Positions 32,240 through 41,247 are shown, counted from the first letter of the stretch. The stretch is DNA of 64,000 nucleotides from an uncultured Dehalococcoidia bacterium (GCA_958296225.1 OY282456.1:992001-1056000), one strand, 5' to 3'. Notes: generated from the letters alone by a model not told the origin. Translations and numbers: made by a program.

Positions 32240-33229
32240 CTACGGCAGCATGAATGCGGCGATAGCAAGCAAAGCACCAACTGCCGCAATGCCCAAAATC
32301 GCTGAAGCAGCATAGTAAGCGGCCAGGCGCTTTTTGGCAAAAGGTACTTTCGAGGTGACGAATTTCTCCTTCTCCCCCGCAATTGCGCTCACTGTAAAGG
32401 GCTTCCCCTTGTAAGTGAATGTGGCGGTCTGGATGTAAAATACCTCGGTGGTCTCTTGTCGGCGGACGACATCTGCGCTATTGCGATCTTCCTTAATGTT
32501 GTCTGATAGCAAATTTCCCTTAAAACGCCAGAAATGACGGCGTTTGATGCCGTTCTTGTCCAAGCCATCGATGTTGAATACAACATCGGTGCGGCGGGAA
32601 AATTTTCGTGTGAGAATCCGGGCCTGAATGACTTGGCCTTCCGAAGCGCACGCGTGGCAGGGAAGTTCGCCAGTTCCGTTGCAGCGCATACACGTTACTC
32701 TGCCAGTGGAGCCATGGAACGCCCCATGTGGGGACAGACATCGGTGGCAAGGTTCCTCAAAGATACCGTCTCTGCAACTGCTACAACGGACAGTTCGAAT
32801 AAAATCTCCTCTCGAATCCGTTACCGTCCCGCTACCCATACAGTTACGACATTGTTCCCGTATCCAGGTAGTGCCAAGACACTGTGGGCATTGAACTTCC
32901 CGCGGACAATCAATTGTACCTCTTCCGTAACAGGTCTCGCAGTTCACAGCCACCCCGTCGCGGATAACGTGAACAGTTTCGTTCTTGAAGCCTGTGGGTA
33001 TGTACTCAATTGGTGTGGAGTACTTCACTTTATCCTTGACTTTCAGAGTTTTGATGGTTTCCCGTTCACCCACGGTAAGCAGTTTGGTAGTGTACCTCAT
33101 ACAGGTACGTTCCTCGACGATGTCTCCGGATCGCACTTCGTTGAGGAAATCGCGCGGCAACAGCCACCTGTCAATTTTGAATTTGTTATGCCATTGATCC
33201 ATAATGGCATCGGCATTCGGATATACCAT
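32240..33229 (-). CDS. DnaJ-type cysteine-rich zinc-binding protein with C-terminal membrane helix
   Basis: 329 residues from ATG 33229 with AGGAGG upstream (a GTG two codons earlier is too close to that site). Residues of about 95-210 carry repeated C-x-x-C pairs: CETCYGRGTIDCP, CPQCLGT, CRNCMGSG, CSSCRDG, CHRCL, CMRCNGTGELPCHAC. These resemble the DnaJ zinc-finger region, but no J domain is present. The last 25 residues (YYAASAILGIAAVGALLAIAAF) form a C-terminal transmembrane helix. The gene is visibly less GC-rich than its neighbours, suggesting acquisition. A strong promoter precedes it. Function unknown; a membrane-bound chaperone-like role is a guess. Confidence 0.82.
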   Translation of the reverse strand: MVYPNADAIMDQWHNKFKIDRWLLPRDFLNEVRSGDIVEERTCMRYTTKLLTVGERETIKTLKVKDKVKYSTPIEYIPTGFKNETVHVIRDGVAVNCETCYGRGTIDCPREVQCPQCLGTTWIREQCRNCMGSGTVTDSRGDFIRTVRCSSCRDGIFEEPCHRCLSPHGAFHGSTGRVTCMRCNGTGELPCHACASEGQVIQARILTRKFSRRTDVVFNIDGLDKNGIKRRHFWRFKGNLLSDNIKEDRNSADVVRRQETTEVFYIQTATFTYKGKPFTVSAIAGEKEKFVTSKVPFAKKRLAAYYAASAILGIAAVGALLAIAAFMLP

Positions 33230-33263
33230 GGGCACTCCTCCTTTGTCCAGTCAAATATTAGGC

Positions 33264-33292
33264 ACTGTAGCCTGCATCAGTGTACTTGTCAA
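33264..33292 (-). promoter_or_regulatory. sigma70-like promoter of the zinc-binding protein gene
   Basis: On the minus strand TTGACA (33287-33292), 17-bp spacer, TACAGT (33264-33269), about 35 bases from the ATG. Confidence 0.75.
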
Positions 33293-33304
33293 GGATACCA
33301 GAAC

Positions 33305-33340
33305 AGGGGCGGGCATAACACCCGCCCTTGCCGCTGTTCC
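33305..33340 (-). terminator. hairpin downstream of pstS
   Basis: GGGCGGG / CCCGCCC stem with a 7-nt loop, nested in GAACAG / CTGTTC, 28 bases after the pstS stop. No long T run follows. Confidence 0.5.
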
Positions 33341-33367
33341 GATGCGCCGGAGCAATGCGGAACGGAA

Positions 33368-34546
33368 CTAGCGCAGCAGCCCGTCGGCCACCGGCCCCTT
33401 AAAGGCGTCATCGCCGCCGAACACGGTGCCGGTGGCGCCGGCCTCAAACTTGCTCAGCCCCAGTTCGTACACCGCGCCGGGGAACGGAATGTACCCCACC
33501 GAGGCCGCCAACTGCCGGCCGTTGTCGCTCAGGTAGTAGCGCACGAACTCCGCGATGTGGTCTTCCTGCGCCGCGTCGGCCCGCACGTAGATGAACAACG
33601 GCCGGCTCAACGGGGCGTAGGAACCGTTGTTGATGGCGTCGTCGGTGGGCGTGATGCACCCGGCCCCGCCGTCAACCGGCACTACTTTCACCTTGTCCCG
33701 GTTCTCCACGTAGTAGGCATAGCCGAAGTACCCGATGCTGTACTTGTCGCCAGCCACTCCCTGCACCAGCACATTGTCGTCCTCGGATGCCACGAAGTCG
33801 CCCCGGGACACGCCGCCGTCGCCGTTGACGGCCTCGGTGAAGTAGTCGAAAGTGCCGGAGTCAACCCCTGGCGCGTACAGCCTGATTTCCTCGGCCGGCC
33901 AGGACGGGTCAACCTGGTTCCAGGTCATCACCACGCCCTCGGATTCCGGCTTCCAGATGGTGCTCAACTGCGCGACAGTCAAGCACTCGATGAAATCGTT
34001 GTCCGGGTTGATGACCACGCTGAGGCCGTCAATGGCCACCGGCAGCTCAATGTACTCAATGCCGGCGGCGGCGCACAGGTCAACTTCCTTCTGCTGGATG
34101 GGGCGGGAGGCGTTGGAGATGACGGTTTCGTTGGCGCAAAACTTCTTGAACCCGCCGCCGGTGCCAGAGATGCCCACCACAGCGCGCACGTTGCCGTTGG
34201 TCAGGTCGCCAAACTCTTCGGCCACCGCTTCGGTAATGGGGAACACGGTGGATGAGCCGTCAATGTCAATGTCGCCGGACAGGGCGGCGTACTGGTCCGG
34301 GTTCACTGCTTTGGCCGGGGTGTCGGACCTGGCGGCGGTATCCGCGACTTTAGCGGCGGTTCCGGGTGGGGTGGTGTCGGTACTTGCGCCGCTGGCTCCG
34401 CTGGCGGAACCGGCCGGCGCGGCTGGCGCTACTTCGGCCGGGCCGCAGGCGGCGGCCAACAGCATCGCGGCGCAGGTCGCCACAACGGCGATTAGCGACA
34501 GCCGGATTGGTAAGTTTTTCCGAGTATCAGGGTTGGCGAAACTCAT
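33368..34546 (-). CDS. pstS: phosphate ABC transporter substrate-binding lipoprotein (PstS-like)
   Basis: 392 residues from ATG 34546, with GGAGG six bases upstream. A lipoprotein signal (MLLAAACGPAE, lipobox Cys near residue 34) is followed by an Ala/Gly/Ser-rich tether and then the PstS-type domain: DIDGSSTVFPITEAVAEEF, VGISGTGGGFKKFCANETVI and SNASRPIQQKE bind phosphate. FIYVRADAAQEDHIAEFVRYYLSD is typical of the C-terminal part. The permease and ATPase genes (pstC, pstA, pstB) are not adjacent, so it is a solo binding protein. A long leader of several hundred bases precedes it. Confidence 0.9.
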   Translation of the reverse strand: MSFANPDTRKNLPIRLSLIAVVATCAAMLLAAACGPAEVAPAAPAGSASGASGASTDTTPPGTAAKVADTAARSDTPAKAVNPDQYAALSGDIDIDGSSTVFPITEAVAEEFGDLTNGNVRAVVGISGTGGGFKKFCANETVISNASRPIQQKEVDLCAAAGIEYIELPVAIDGLSVVINPDNDFIECLTVAQLSTIWKPESEGVVMTWNQVDPSWPAEEIRLYAPGVDSGTFDYFTEAVNGDGGVSRGDFVASEDDNVLVQGVAGDKYSIGYFGYAYYVENRDKVKVVPVDGGAGCITPTDDAINNGSYAPLSRPLFIYVRADAAQEDHIAEFVRYYLSDNGRQLAASVGYIPFPGAVYELGLSKFEAGATGTVFGGDDAFKGPVADGLLR

Positions 34547-35064
34547 CGATACCTCCAGGAATCGTTGGTTTGGTGCGGTCGTGCGGTCTTGCGGCAATCC
34601 TGGGTCGCGGGTACAGTGGCTGGCAAAGCCAACCGACCCGCCGCAATGTTCAATAGGCATCCCTCCAATGCGACGCTTCCGATTTCCGAATCTGCCAACG
34701 CAGCCGTTGACTTTACCGGCGCGGCAAAAAAATAAGTGAAATCCTGCGACTTCACTGCACTGCATTGGGCGCTGGACCCATCCCCTTTCGCGTGCGCGAC
34801 CGGGGAAACGGCGTCCTCATAATCGCCGTGGGGTTTATACACGGCGGCAACCCGGCCGGCGGCAAGGCAAAAAATAACGGGGGACAAATCCCCCGTAGTG
34901 TGTGCTGACGCTTTAATCGCGCCAATGGCAACAGGCACGATGTCCACTGACACCGCCCCCGCCGCTACAGGAACGGCGGGTAACCGTTCTGCTGCCGGCA
35001 GCCGTTGCTCCGGCGGCGTTGCCGCAGTGCCATCCCGTTGCAGCGTCTTTATGTTCAGCATGAT
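34547..35064. other. intergenic region upstream of pstS
   Basis: 518 bp. It carries the terminator of the aminopeptidase gene (34872-34896) and then about 320 bp upstream of pstS with TGCAGTGCAGTGAAG near 34750 and an A/T patch at 34725-34740. An open frame spans it on the minus strand but lacks codon bias or a ribosome site. A Pho-type box was looked for and not recognised. Confidence 0.4.
34872..34896 (-). terminator. rho-independent terminator of the aminopeptidase gene
   Basis: On the minus strand ACGGGGGA-TTTG-TCCCCCGT followed by TATTTTTTG; a classical stem with T run, about 170 bases after the stop at 35065. Confidence 0.85.
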
Positions 35065-36393
35065 TCAGCGCGCATCGGAAGCGATGGCTTCCAGTTCTTC
35101 CGGTTCTTTGGGGATGCCGGCGGAAAGCACGCGGCAGCCGTCTTCGGTAACCAGCACGTCGTCCTCGATGCGCACACCAATGCCCCGGTAGATTTCCGGG
35201 GATTGCCTGGCCTGGGGCCCGAAGTACAGGCCGGGTTCCACCGTCAGCACCATTCCGGGGCGGAGACGCACCTGGCCCCGGTCGTCCCGGTAGGGGCCGC
35301 AATCGTGCACGTCCAAGCCCAGCCAGTGCGAGGTGGCGTGCATATAGTAGTCCCGGTAGGCGGAGTCGTTCAAAATGTCGTCGGCGTTGCCTTGCATAAT
35401 GCCCAGGTCAATCAGCCCAGCGACTAACGCTTTGGCGGCCACCCGGTGAACGTCGTCGAAACCGGCGCCCGGTTTTACTGCGGCAATCGCCTGGCGCTGC
35501 GAATTGAGTACAACGTCGTAAATGGCCCGTTGGGGAGGAGTGAACTTGCCGGACACCGGCCAGGTCCGCGTAACGTCCGCCGTGTAGTAGCCGTATTCGG
35601 CGCCGGCGTCAATCAGCAGCAGGTCGTCAGGCCCCAGGGCGTCCCGGTTGCGGACATAGTGCAGTATGCAGGCGTTGGCGCCGCCGGCGACAATGGAAGG
35701 GTAGCCGTTGCGTGGGGAACCGAGCTGTCGGAATGGGCGTTCCAGCGCGGCCTGCACTTCGTACTCATACACGCCGGGGGCGGCGGTGCGCATAGCGGCG
35801 TCGAATCCCTGGGCGGTAATGTCAATGGCGTGTTGGAGCAGGGCGATTTCCGCGCCGGTTTTGGTCTGGCGCATCAAATCAATTTGGGGAGTCGGGTCCT
35901 CAATGCGGCGGATGCTTTTGGCTCCGCGCTGCGCCAGGCTGCGGCGACGCTTTACCAAGCCGGAAATGATGCCGTCGAGGCGCTCGTCGCTGCCCAATGC
36001 GTAGTAGATGGTTTCGCTGTCGGCCAGCAGCTTGGGCAACTGCGCGTCCAGTCGCTCCAACGGGTAGGCGGCATTGGCGCCCAGCGGCCCCACGGCGCCC
36101 CGGACGCCGGCGCGATGGCCGACCCAAATCTCGAAGGTAGGGTCGTAAGGGCGGACAAACAGGGTGTAGGGCGTATGGGAGCCGGGCCGCAGCACGGCCA
36201 CCGCGTCGGGTTCGTCGAACCCGGTCAGATACCAGAAGGACGAAGGCTGCCGGTACTCGTGGTCAACGTCGTTGTTGCGCGCCGAGTCGTGTCCGGCGGC
36301 CAGTACGACGGGGCCGCCCGGCAGGGATTCCATCAGCCGGCGACGACGCGAGTTGAACTCGTGGGGCTTTGTTGCCAGAATGTCAGTGCTCAT
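35065..36393 (-). CDS. pepP: Xaa-Pro aminopeptidase (M24B, aminopeptidase P)
   Basis: 442 residues, start ATG 36393; the ribosome site is weak but a TATAAT lies 48 bases upstream. The N-terminal domain reads EFNSRRRRLMESLPGGPVVL and YLTGFDEPDAV, as in bacterial PepP. The pita-bread metal ligands are present: D in LLLIDAGAEYG, D in YTADVTRTWP, H in SHWLGLDVHD, E in LTVEPGLY and E in VRIEDDVLV. It removes N-terminal residues preceding proline using two Mn ions, in the cytoplasm. Confidence 0.93.
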   Translation of the reverse strand: MSTDILATKPHEFNSRRRRLMESLPGGPVVLAAGHDSARNNDVDHEYRQPSSFWYLTGFDEPDAVAVLRPGSHTPYTLFVRPYDPTFEIWVGHRAGVRGAVGPLGANAAYPLERLDAQLPKLLADSETIYYALGSDERLDGIISGLVKRRRSLAQRGAKSIRRIEDPTPQIDLMRQTKTGAEIALLQHAIDITAQGFDAAMRTAAPGVYEYEVQAALERPFRQLGSPRNGYPSIVAGGANACILHYVRNRDALGPDDLLLIDAGAEYGYYTADVTRTWPVSGKFTPPQRAIYDVVLNSQRQAIAAVKPGAGFDDVHRVAAKALVAGLIDLGIMQGNADDILNDSAYRDYYMHATSHWLGLDVHDCGPYRDDRGQVRLRPGMVLTVEPGLYFGPQARQSPEIYRGIGVRIEDDVLVTEDGCRVLSAGIPKEPEELEAIASDAR

Positions 36394-36440
36394 TTCGGAA
36401 CGACCTACCCTGATTTTCCCATACCAAACAGCCGATGGCG

Positions 36441-36446
36441 ATTATA
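36441..36446 (-). promoter_or_regulatory. TATAAT -10 element for pepP
   Basis: TGCTATAATCGCC on the minus strand, 48 bases from the start. Confidence 0.5.
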
Positions 36447-36529
36447 GCAGGCGGCAGTGTCTGCCGCAATACCACCCGCCCGGCGGTAGCGTTCAGTTTC
36501 AGGTGATTTGGTTGTTCCTCTGAGGTGGT

Positions 36530-36882
36530 GGTGAGGTGGTGGGCTGGGTTCACCGGCGATGCTCCTTGCTGGTTCAGGTGGTCGGGGTTCCGGTTCAGGC
36601 TATCGGGGTTCGGGCGGTTGGCGGGATATGGTGTGCGGGCCAGAGGTTACCGGTCATTGTCAGCCCCACGGCCGGGGGTTTTACGCAAAGTTTTGCTCCG
36701 ATGGTTCGTGAACTACGCTTTAAGGGCGCAGCCACGCAGCGCAGTGGCAGTCGCTGTTGGCCGGTTAGACCGTTCTCGCGTAAGCATTGGACGAGGGGTC
36801 TCCACGACGCCGGTATGCGATTTTGTGCTGACTGGCCGTTGACGACCGGTTGACCTCTGGCAGGACTGAGATTCACGTGACG
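36530..36882 (-). ncRNA. conserved leader / candidate structured RNA, copy 2
   Basis: Minus-strand sequence nearly identical to copies 1 and 3 from GTGAATCTCAGTCC to the GCAAGGAGCATC ribosome site. The GCGCCCTTAAAGCGTA hairpin region differs from the other copies by compensating and length changes. Confidence 0.45.
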
Positions 36883-36888
36883 GGGTAC

Positions 36889-36917
36889 AGTATAGGTCTT
36901 ATGTTCGCGGTTGTCAA
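36889..36917 (-). promoter_or_regulatory. sigma70-like promoter of cassette copy 2
   Basis: Minus strand TTGACA (36912-36917), 17-bp spacer, TATACT (36889-36894). Confidence 0.75.
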
Positions 36918-37097
36918 AGGGGGATTGTCAGCGGGCCGGGGCAAAGTGCGGGCGGCGGGTTTTGCGAGCGCCGGAGCCGGAGCGCTACCCCTCTCCCAAC
37001 CCTCTCCCACAAGGGGAGAGGGCTTTAATGACTTTGCAAAACCCCGACCACCTGAATTGCAACGTTACCCCGACCGGCGGTATCCAGGATTCTCCCG

Positions 37098-37127
37098 CTG
37101 GCAGCCGCCGGGCCTATGCCCTATACT
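37098..37127 (+). promoter_or_regulatory. candidate promoter of the gamma-glutamyltransferase gene
   Basis: CTGGCA, 18 bp, TATACT (37122-37127), about 55 bases before the ATG. Confidence 0.35.
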
Positions 37128-37181
37128 GCCGCCCAATAACCGGAACCAAGAATCAGGCGCGGCCCTGCTGCGGAGGTCAAA

Positions 37182-38954
37182 ATGGCGCTCGGATTGAGAA
37201 GTTATCGCCCGTTAGTCGGTGGCACTACCCACATGGTCAGCACCGGCCACTATCTGGCTACGGCGGCGGGGTATCGCATCCTGGAGCAGGGCGGCAACGC
37301 CATTGACGCCGGCGTGGCGGCCGGTATTGTCATCAACGTTACGCTGCCCCAGTACACCAGTTTTGGCGGCGTGGCGCCCATCATTATTCACCATGCCGAA
37401 AGCGGCGATACGCGCGAGATTAGCGGGCTGGGCCGGTGGCCGGGCGAGGCGTCCATTGACTACTTCCGGCGGGAGCACGGCGGCGATATGCCTCATGGCG
37501 TTATGCGCACGGTTACGCCGGCCGCGCCCGACGCCTGGCTGACCGCGCTCAGTCGCTACGGAACCATGACCTTCGAGCAGGTGGTTACGCCGGCGCTGGA
37601 GCTGGCGGAGGGCGGTTTTCCCATTCCGGCCACGCTGCACCGCGCCCTGGTCAGCAGCGGCGACAACATCATCCTGGATGAAGGCGATACCAGCCAATGG
37701 GCCAGCACGATGCGGATTTTCTATCCGGGCGGCCGGGCCTTGGGCATCGGCGATTTGCTGGTGCAAACCGATTTGGCCCGCACTTTCCGGCGATTGATTG
37801 ACGCCGAACGCTCCGGCGCCGGCCCGGGTCGAGAGGCCGGCATCCGCGCCGCCCGCGCGCTGTTCTACCAGGGCGACATCGCCGAGGAGATGGTGGCCTT
37901 CATCCGCAGTCAGGGCGGCTGGCTGTCGATGGACGACCTGGCCGGTTTCGCCGTAGGCGTGGACACGCCGCCGATGATTGACTACCGGGGCGCCAGTTCC
38001 GCAAGCGACGGCATTGAGGTTTACGCCTGCGGCCCGTGGTGCCAGGGGCCGACGAACCTGCACGCCCTGCGTATCCTGGAGGGCTGCGACCTGCGGGGCA
38101 TGGGCCACAACTCGGCGGATTACATCCATACGGTACTCGAGGCGCTGAAACTGGCCTTTGCCGACCGGCACGCTTACTACGGCGACCCCGATTTTGGGGA
38201 CGTGCCGATGGCCGGCCTGCTCTCCCGCGAGTACGCCGACGTCCGCCGTCGGGAGATTGACCCGCGCCGCGCCAACCCCGAAATGCCCGACGCCGGCAAC
38301 CCGTGGGCGCACCAGGCCGGCAGCGGTCGCGCCGCGCGCCAGCCGGAGCCGGTGGCCGGCCCGCTGTCCGCCGATACGTCGTACATCTGCGCCGTGGACC
38401 GCTGGGGCAACGCCTTCTCCGCCACGCCCAGCGACGGGTTTGGCGGCGTGCCCATCGTCCCCGGCCTGGGCTTTATGGTGTCGGCCCGCGGCTCCCAAAG
38501 CTGGCTGGACGCAGACCACCCCAGCAGCCTGGCCCCCGGCAAGCGTCCCCGGCTGACGCCCAATCCGGCGCTGGCCTTCAAGGACGGCAAGCCCTGGCTG
38601 CCCTTCGGCACGCCGGGCGGCGACGTGCAGCCGCAGTCTATGGTGCAGCTGTTCCTCAACGTGGCCGAGTTCGGCATGGACGTGCAGCAGGCTATCGAAG
38701 CGCCGCGCGCGTCCACCTGGAGCTTCCCCAACTCTTTCTGGCCCCACGCCTACCGGCCCGGACTGGTGGGAATTGAATCGCGTATCGCCCCGTCGGTGGT
38801 GGACGAACTGCGCAAGCGGGGCCACGACGTGGACGTATGGAACGAGTGGACGCCGCGCATGGGGTCGCTGTGCGCCATTGAGGTTGACCGGGAGCGGGGG
38901 GCGCTGTTCGGCGGGGCCGACCTGCGGCGGGATGCGTATGCCATGGGGCGATAG
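37182..38954 (+). CDS. gamma-glutamyltransferase family protein
   Basis: 590 residues, start ATG 37182 with GGAGGT five bases upstream. Ntn-hydrolase features: LATAAGYRILEQGGNAIDAGVAAG at the N-terminus, YGTMTFEQVVTPALELAEGG, and the processing site ADTSYICAVDRWGNAFSATPSDG, where the Thr after D would become the nucleophile of the small subunit. PGKRPRLTPNPALAF and FGTPGGDVQPQ follow as usual. No signal peptide is seen, unlike many GGTs, so it may be a cytoplasmic hydrolase of gamma-glutamyl or similar amide substrates. Positioned just after repeat copy 2. Confidence 0.9.
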   Translation: MALGLRSYRPLVGGTTHMVSTGHYLATAAGYRILEQGGNAIDAGVAAGIVINVTLPQYTSFGGVAPIIIHHAESGDTREISGLGRWPGEASIDYFRREHGGDMPHGVMRTVTPAAPDAWLTALSRYGTMTFEQVVTPALELAEGGFPIPATLHRALVSSGDNIILDEGDTSQWASTMRIFYPGGRALGIGDLLVQTDLARTFRRLIDAERSGAGPGREAGIRAARALFYQGDIAEEMVAFIRSQGGWLSMDDLAGFAVGVDTPPMIDYRGASSASDGIEVYACGPWCQGPTNLHALRILEGCDLRGMGHNSADYIHTVLEALKLAFADRHAYYGDPDFGDVPMAGLLSREYADVRRREIDPRRANPEMPDAGNPWAHQAGSGRAARQPEPVAGPLSADTSYICAVDRWGNAFSATPSDGFGGVPIVPGLGFMVSARGSQSWLDADHPSSLAPGKRPRLTPNPALAFKDGKPWLPFGTPGGDVQPQSMVQLFLNVAEFGMDVQQAIEAPRASTWSFPNSFWPHAYRPGLVGIESRIAPSVVDELRKRGHDVDVWNEWTPRMGSLCAIEVDRERGALFGGADLRRDAYAMGR

Positions 38955-39047
38955 CGCGGCGGCTTAATCGGGCTTTGATAACAACCGGATTGGGGATACC
39001 GGGCGGGGTGTGCCGGGCGTCATCCTGGGGCTGGCCCTGGCAACGCC

Positions 39048-39896
39048 TCAGCCCGGTTCGCCGGTTGGTTCAGCCTGCTGCCGGCAGGTCTTTGTTTCGG
39101 CCTTGTCTTTACCCTCGCGCACTTGCTGGTAAGCGTCGAGGAAGTTGGAGGTGAGGATGCCGGCGGGCAGGGCGAACAGGCCGATGCCCAGCAGGGCGAT
39201 AAAGCCGGCGATGACGCGGCCCACCAGCGTACCCGGCACCACTTCCAGCGACGGCAGCGTGGTTAGCACCACCACCGATGCCCACAGGGATTCACCGATG
39301 GAACCGAATTGCTGGTGGTTGCCGCCGGGCAGCGTGGATTCGGCGTAGTGCATCAGGTAGCCGGCCGCCAGCCAGAACACGCCTAGGGTAATCAGTACGC
39401 TGACCAGTTGGCTTGCCGAACGCAGCATCACCCGTCCCATCAGCCGCATCGCCGGGAAGCGGCGTCCGGTCATTATCAGACGGGAGATGAGGCGAAAGAT
39501 GGGCAGCACCTCAACCTCGCCGAAAATAATCATCACGACCAGCGTGGGCCAGATGGCGATGAAGTCGATAATGGCCGCCGCGTTGGTGGTGGCGTATTTC
39601 AGCCGGCCTCTCCACCCGCCTTGTTGGTACTCACGATGCCACACGATGCACCACAGGCGTATGATGTATTCGGCGGCGAATACGCTGACGAAAAAGAACT
39701 CCAGCCGGGTGTTCCCTATCGCCAGGTTGACGGCGCTGAACAGGACCAGGCCAAAAATGGTGAAGTCAACTACCCGCGCCGGGCCGCCGCTGTCTGCCTC
39801 CAGCACGTGGAATACGGCGTGCTGGAGGCGGACATACGGATTGGCCTCCGGCAAACGGCAATCAAGCAGACGGAATTTGACGGGGAAGGCCACCAT
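39048..39896 (-). CDS. voltage-gated-like ion channel with non-canonical selectivity filter
   Basis: 282 residues. Six transmembrane segments are suggested: VVDFTIFGLVLFSAVNLA, EFFFVSVFAAEYIIRLW, AAAIIDFIAIWPTLVVMII, an Arg-bearing S4 (PIFRLISRLIMTGRRFPAM), LVSVLITLGVFWLAAGYLMHY and VIAGFIALLGIGLFALPAGIL. The pore loop reads ESLWASVVVLTTLPSLEVVP where potassium channels have TVGYGD. The family (VIC/Kv-like, 6TM) is clear from S4 to S6, but potassium selectivity cannot be assumed. The start lacks a ribosome site; it lies 22 bp after the methylase stop. Function could be another ion, or a non-conducting sensor. Confidence 0.8.
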   Translation of the reverse strand: MVAFPVKFRLLDCRLPEANPYVRLQHAVFHVLEADSGGPARVVDFTIFGLVLFSAVNLAIGNTRLEFFFVSVFAAEYIIRLWCIVWHREYQQGGWRGRLKYATTNAAAIIDFIAIWPTLVVMIIFGEVEVLPIFRLISRLIMTGRRFPAMRLMGRVMLRSASQLVSVLITLGVFWLAAGYLMHYAESTLPGGNHQQFGSIGESLWASVVVLTTLPSLEVVPGTLVGRVIAGFIALLGIGLFALPAGILTSNFLDAYQQVREGKDKAETKTCRQQAEPTGEPG

Positions 39897-39918
39897 AAGA
39901 GCGTTTGCCGGAGCAAGC

Positions 39919-41187
39919 CTAGCGGCGGATGCCTTCGCTGACCAGAATGGCCAGGAATTCTTCCTGAGTGCGGGTACTTTTCTTGGAATTGCACGCCTGG
40001 CAAAGCAGTTGCAGGTTGCTGTCCGTATCCGCCCCGCCTCCGGCGCGGGGCACGATGTGGTCCAGCGTTAGATTGCGGAGGCGGAAATGAACATCGCAGC
40101 CGTTGCAGAAGCCTTCCTGCTTGCCATACAGGGTACGCCGGATGTCCGGGCTGGGTGGGGGCGGGGTAGGCGCGGCATCCGGCGTCGGGGATGTCGCGCC
40201 GCCGTCGGTGCGAACCGGAATGTCGGTGCGGTGAATGACTTCCCAATCGGTAAGGGTAGGCGCCACATCGGAACCGACGCGCACTTCCCGGGCCAGTCGC
40301 AGCTTGGTCAGTTCCAAAGCCCGGGGCGCGATGTCAATGCCAGCCCATTGACGTTCCAACTTTTCGGCGGCGACGCAGGCGGTAGCGCATCCGCAAAAGG
40401 GGTCCAGCATCAGATCGCCGGGGTTGGAACTGGCTTTGACGATACGCTCTAGCAGCGCCAGCGGTTTCTGGGTCGGGTAGCCGATTCTTTCCTGTCCGTA
40501 GGGTCTGGGTATGTCGCTCCACCAGTCCTCAATTATTTTCCCGGCGGGGTTTCTGGTGTAAGTGCGGCCGGGCGCTCTGGTATCGTCGCCGGCAAAGACG
40601 GTAGCGGTGTAGCTGGAAGTGTACGGCACTCTAACAGCTTCACCATTAAAAGTGCGGGTATCGGTTTTTGAGTAGCGCAGTATGATGTCATGCTTACGGG
40701 GAAAGTCATACCTTGGAATACCGCCACCGGCATAACTCCACACTATTTCATTGCGGAAGGACTCCGCGCCAAAAACGGCATCCATCATTCCCTTGATGTA
40801 ATGGCTGGCGGTAGGGTCGCAGTGGAGATATGCCGTGCCGGTTGTCTTCAACACCCGGTGGATTTCCAGCAAGCGGATACCCATAACGGTCAGATATGCG
40901 GTCATCGCCGGCCCGTTGGAATAACGGGCGGCGGTGATGATGGCGTGCAGCCCGTAGTTAATGCCTTTCAGTTCCTCAACCTGCACTTCCTTGATGTCGT
41001 CCAGGGTCCAGATGTCTTTGAAACCGGCGCCTTCGGCCGGGCTGCCGATGGGGGCGGCATAGTTGCGGTTGGAATTGAACGGCGGGTCCAAGTAGATTAA
41101 ATCTACCGACTCGCTGTTGATGCCCCGCATTACGGGCAGGTTGTCGCCGGTAAAAATGGTTCGGTTGGCGATATTAGGCGCGTTCAT
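39919..41187 (-). CDS. DNA methyltransferase with fused C-terminal HNH endonuclease domain
   Basis: 422 residues from ATG 41187, with GAGG six bases upstream. Residues 1-310 are an N4/N6 amino-methyltransferase of the beta type: motif IV LIYLDPPFNSN (about residues 34-44), then a target-recognition region, then motif I LDPFCGCATACVAAEKL. SAM-binding motif I is slightly unusual (FCGCAT for FxGSGT). After a Pro/Thr-rich linker (about 335-355) an HNH domain follows: CNGCDVHFRLRNLTLDHIVPRAGGG, NLQLLCQACNSKK, with two C-x-x-C pairs for zinc. Modification and cleavage functions may be combined in one chain. A GATAAT at 41236-41241 may be its -10. Confidence 0.88.
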   Translation of the reverse strand: MNAPNIANRTIFTGDNLPVMRGINSESVDLIYLDPPFNSNRNYAAPIGSPAEGAGFKDIWTLDDIKEVQVEELKGINYGLHAIITAARYSNGPAMTAYLTVMGIRLLEIHRVLKTTGTAYLHCDPTASHYIKGMMDAVFGAESFRNEIVWSYAGGGIPRYDFPRKHDIILRYSKTDTRTFNGEAVRVPYTSSYTATVFAGDDTRAPGRTYTRNPAGKIIEDWWSDIPRPYGQERIGYPTQKPLALLERIVKASSNPGDLMLDPFCGCATACVAAEKLERQWAGIDIAPRALELTKLRLAREVRVGSDVAPTLTDWEVIHRTDIPVRTDGGATSPTPDAAPTPPPPSPDIRRTLYGKQEGFCNGCDVHFRLRNLTLDHIVPRAGGGADTDSNLQLLCQACNSKKSTRTQEEFLAILVSEGIRR

Positions 41188-41247
41188 AGTTGCCTCGCAT
41201 GGTGACGGCCCGACGGCCGTCATTGGCGCCGGCCTATTATCGCATTG

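Larger units (their letters stand above)
36483..37070 (-). mobile_element. TIR-bounded cassette, copy 2 (inverted)
   Basis: Plus-strand left end GCGGTAGCGTTCAGTTTCAGG, right end CACCTGAATTGCAACGTTACC. Reading on the minus strand it has the CTCTCCC palindrome, promoter (36889-36917), conserved leader and then GCAAGGAGCATCGCCGGTGAACCC, the start of the small ORF. Only the first codons (MNPAHHL) remain; the rest has been deleted. No gene of the host is present between 36394 and 37181. Confidence 0.75.

Noticed and set aside
34543..35061. 172-codon minus-strand frame upstream of pstS
   Set aside because: Covers a terminator hairpin and A/T-rich leader, has no ribosome site and no recognisable motif; treated as non-coding.
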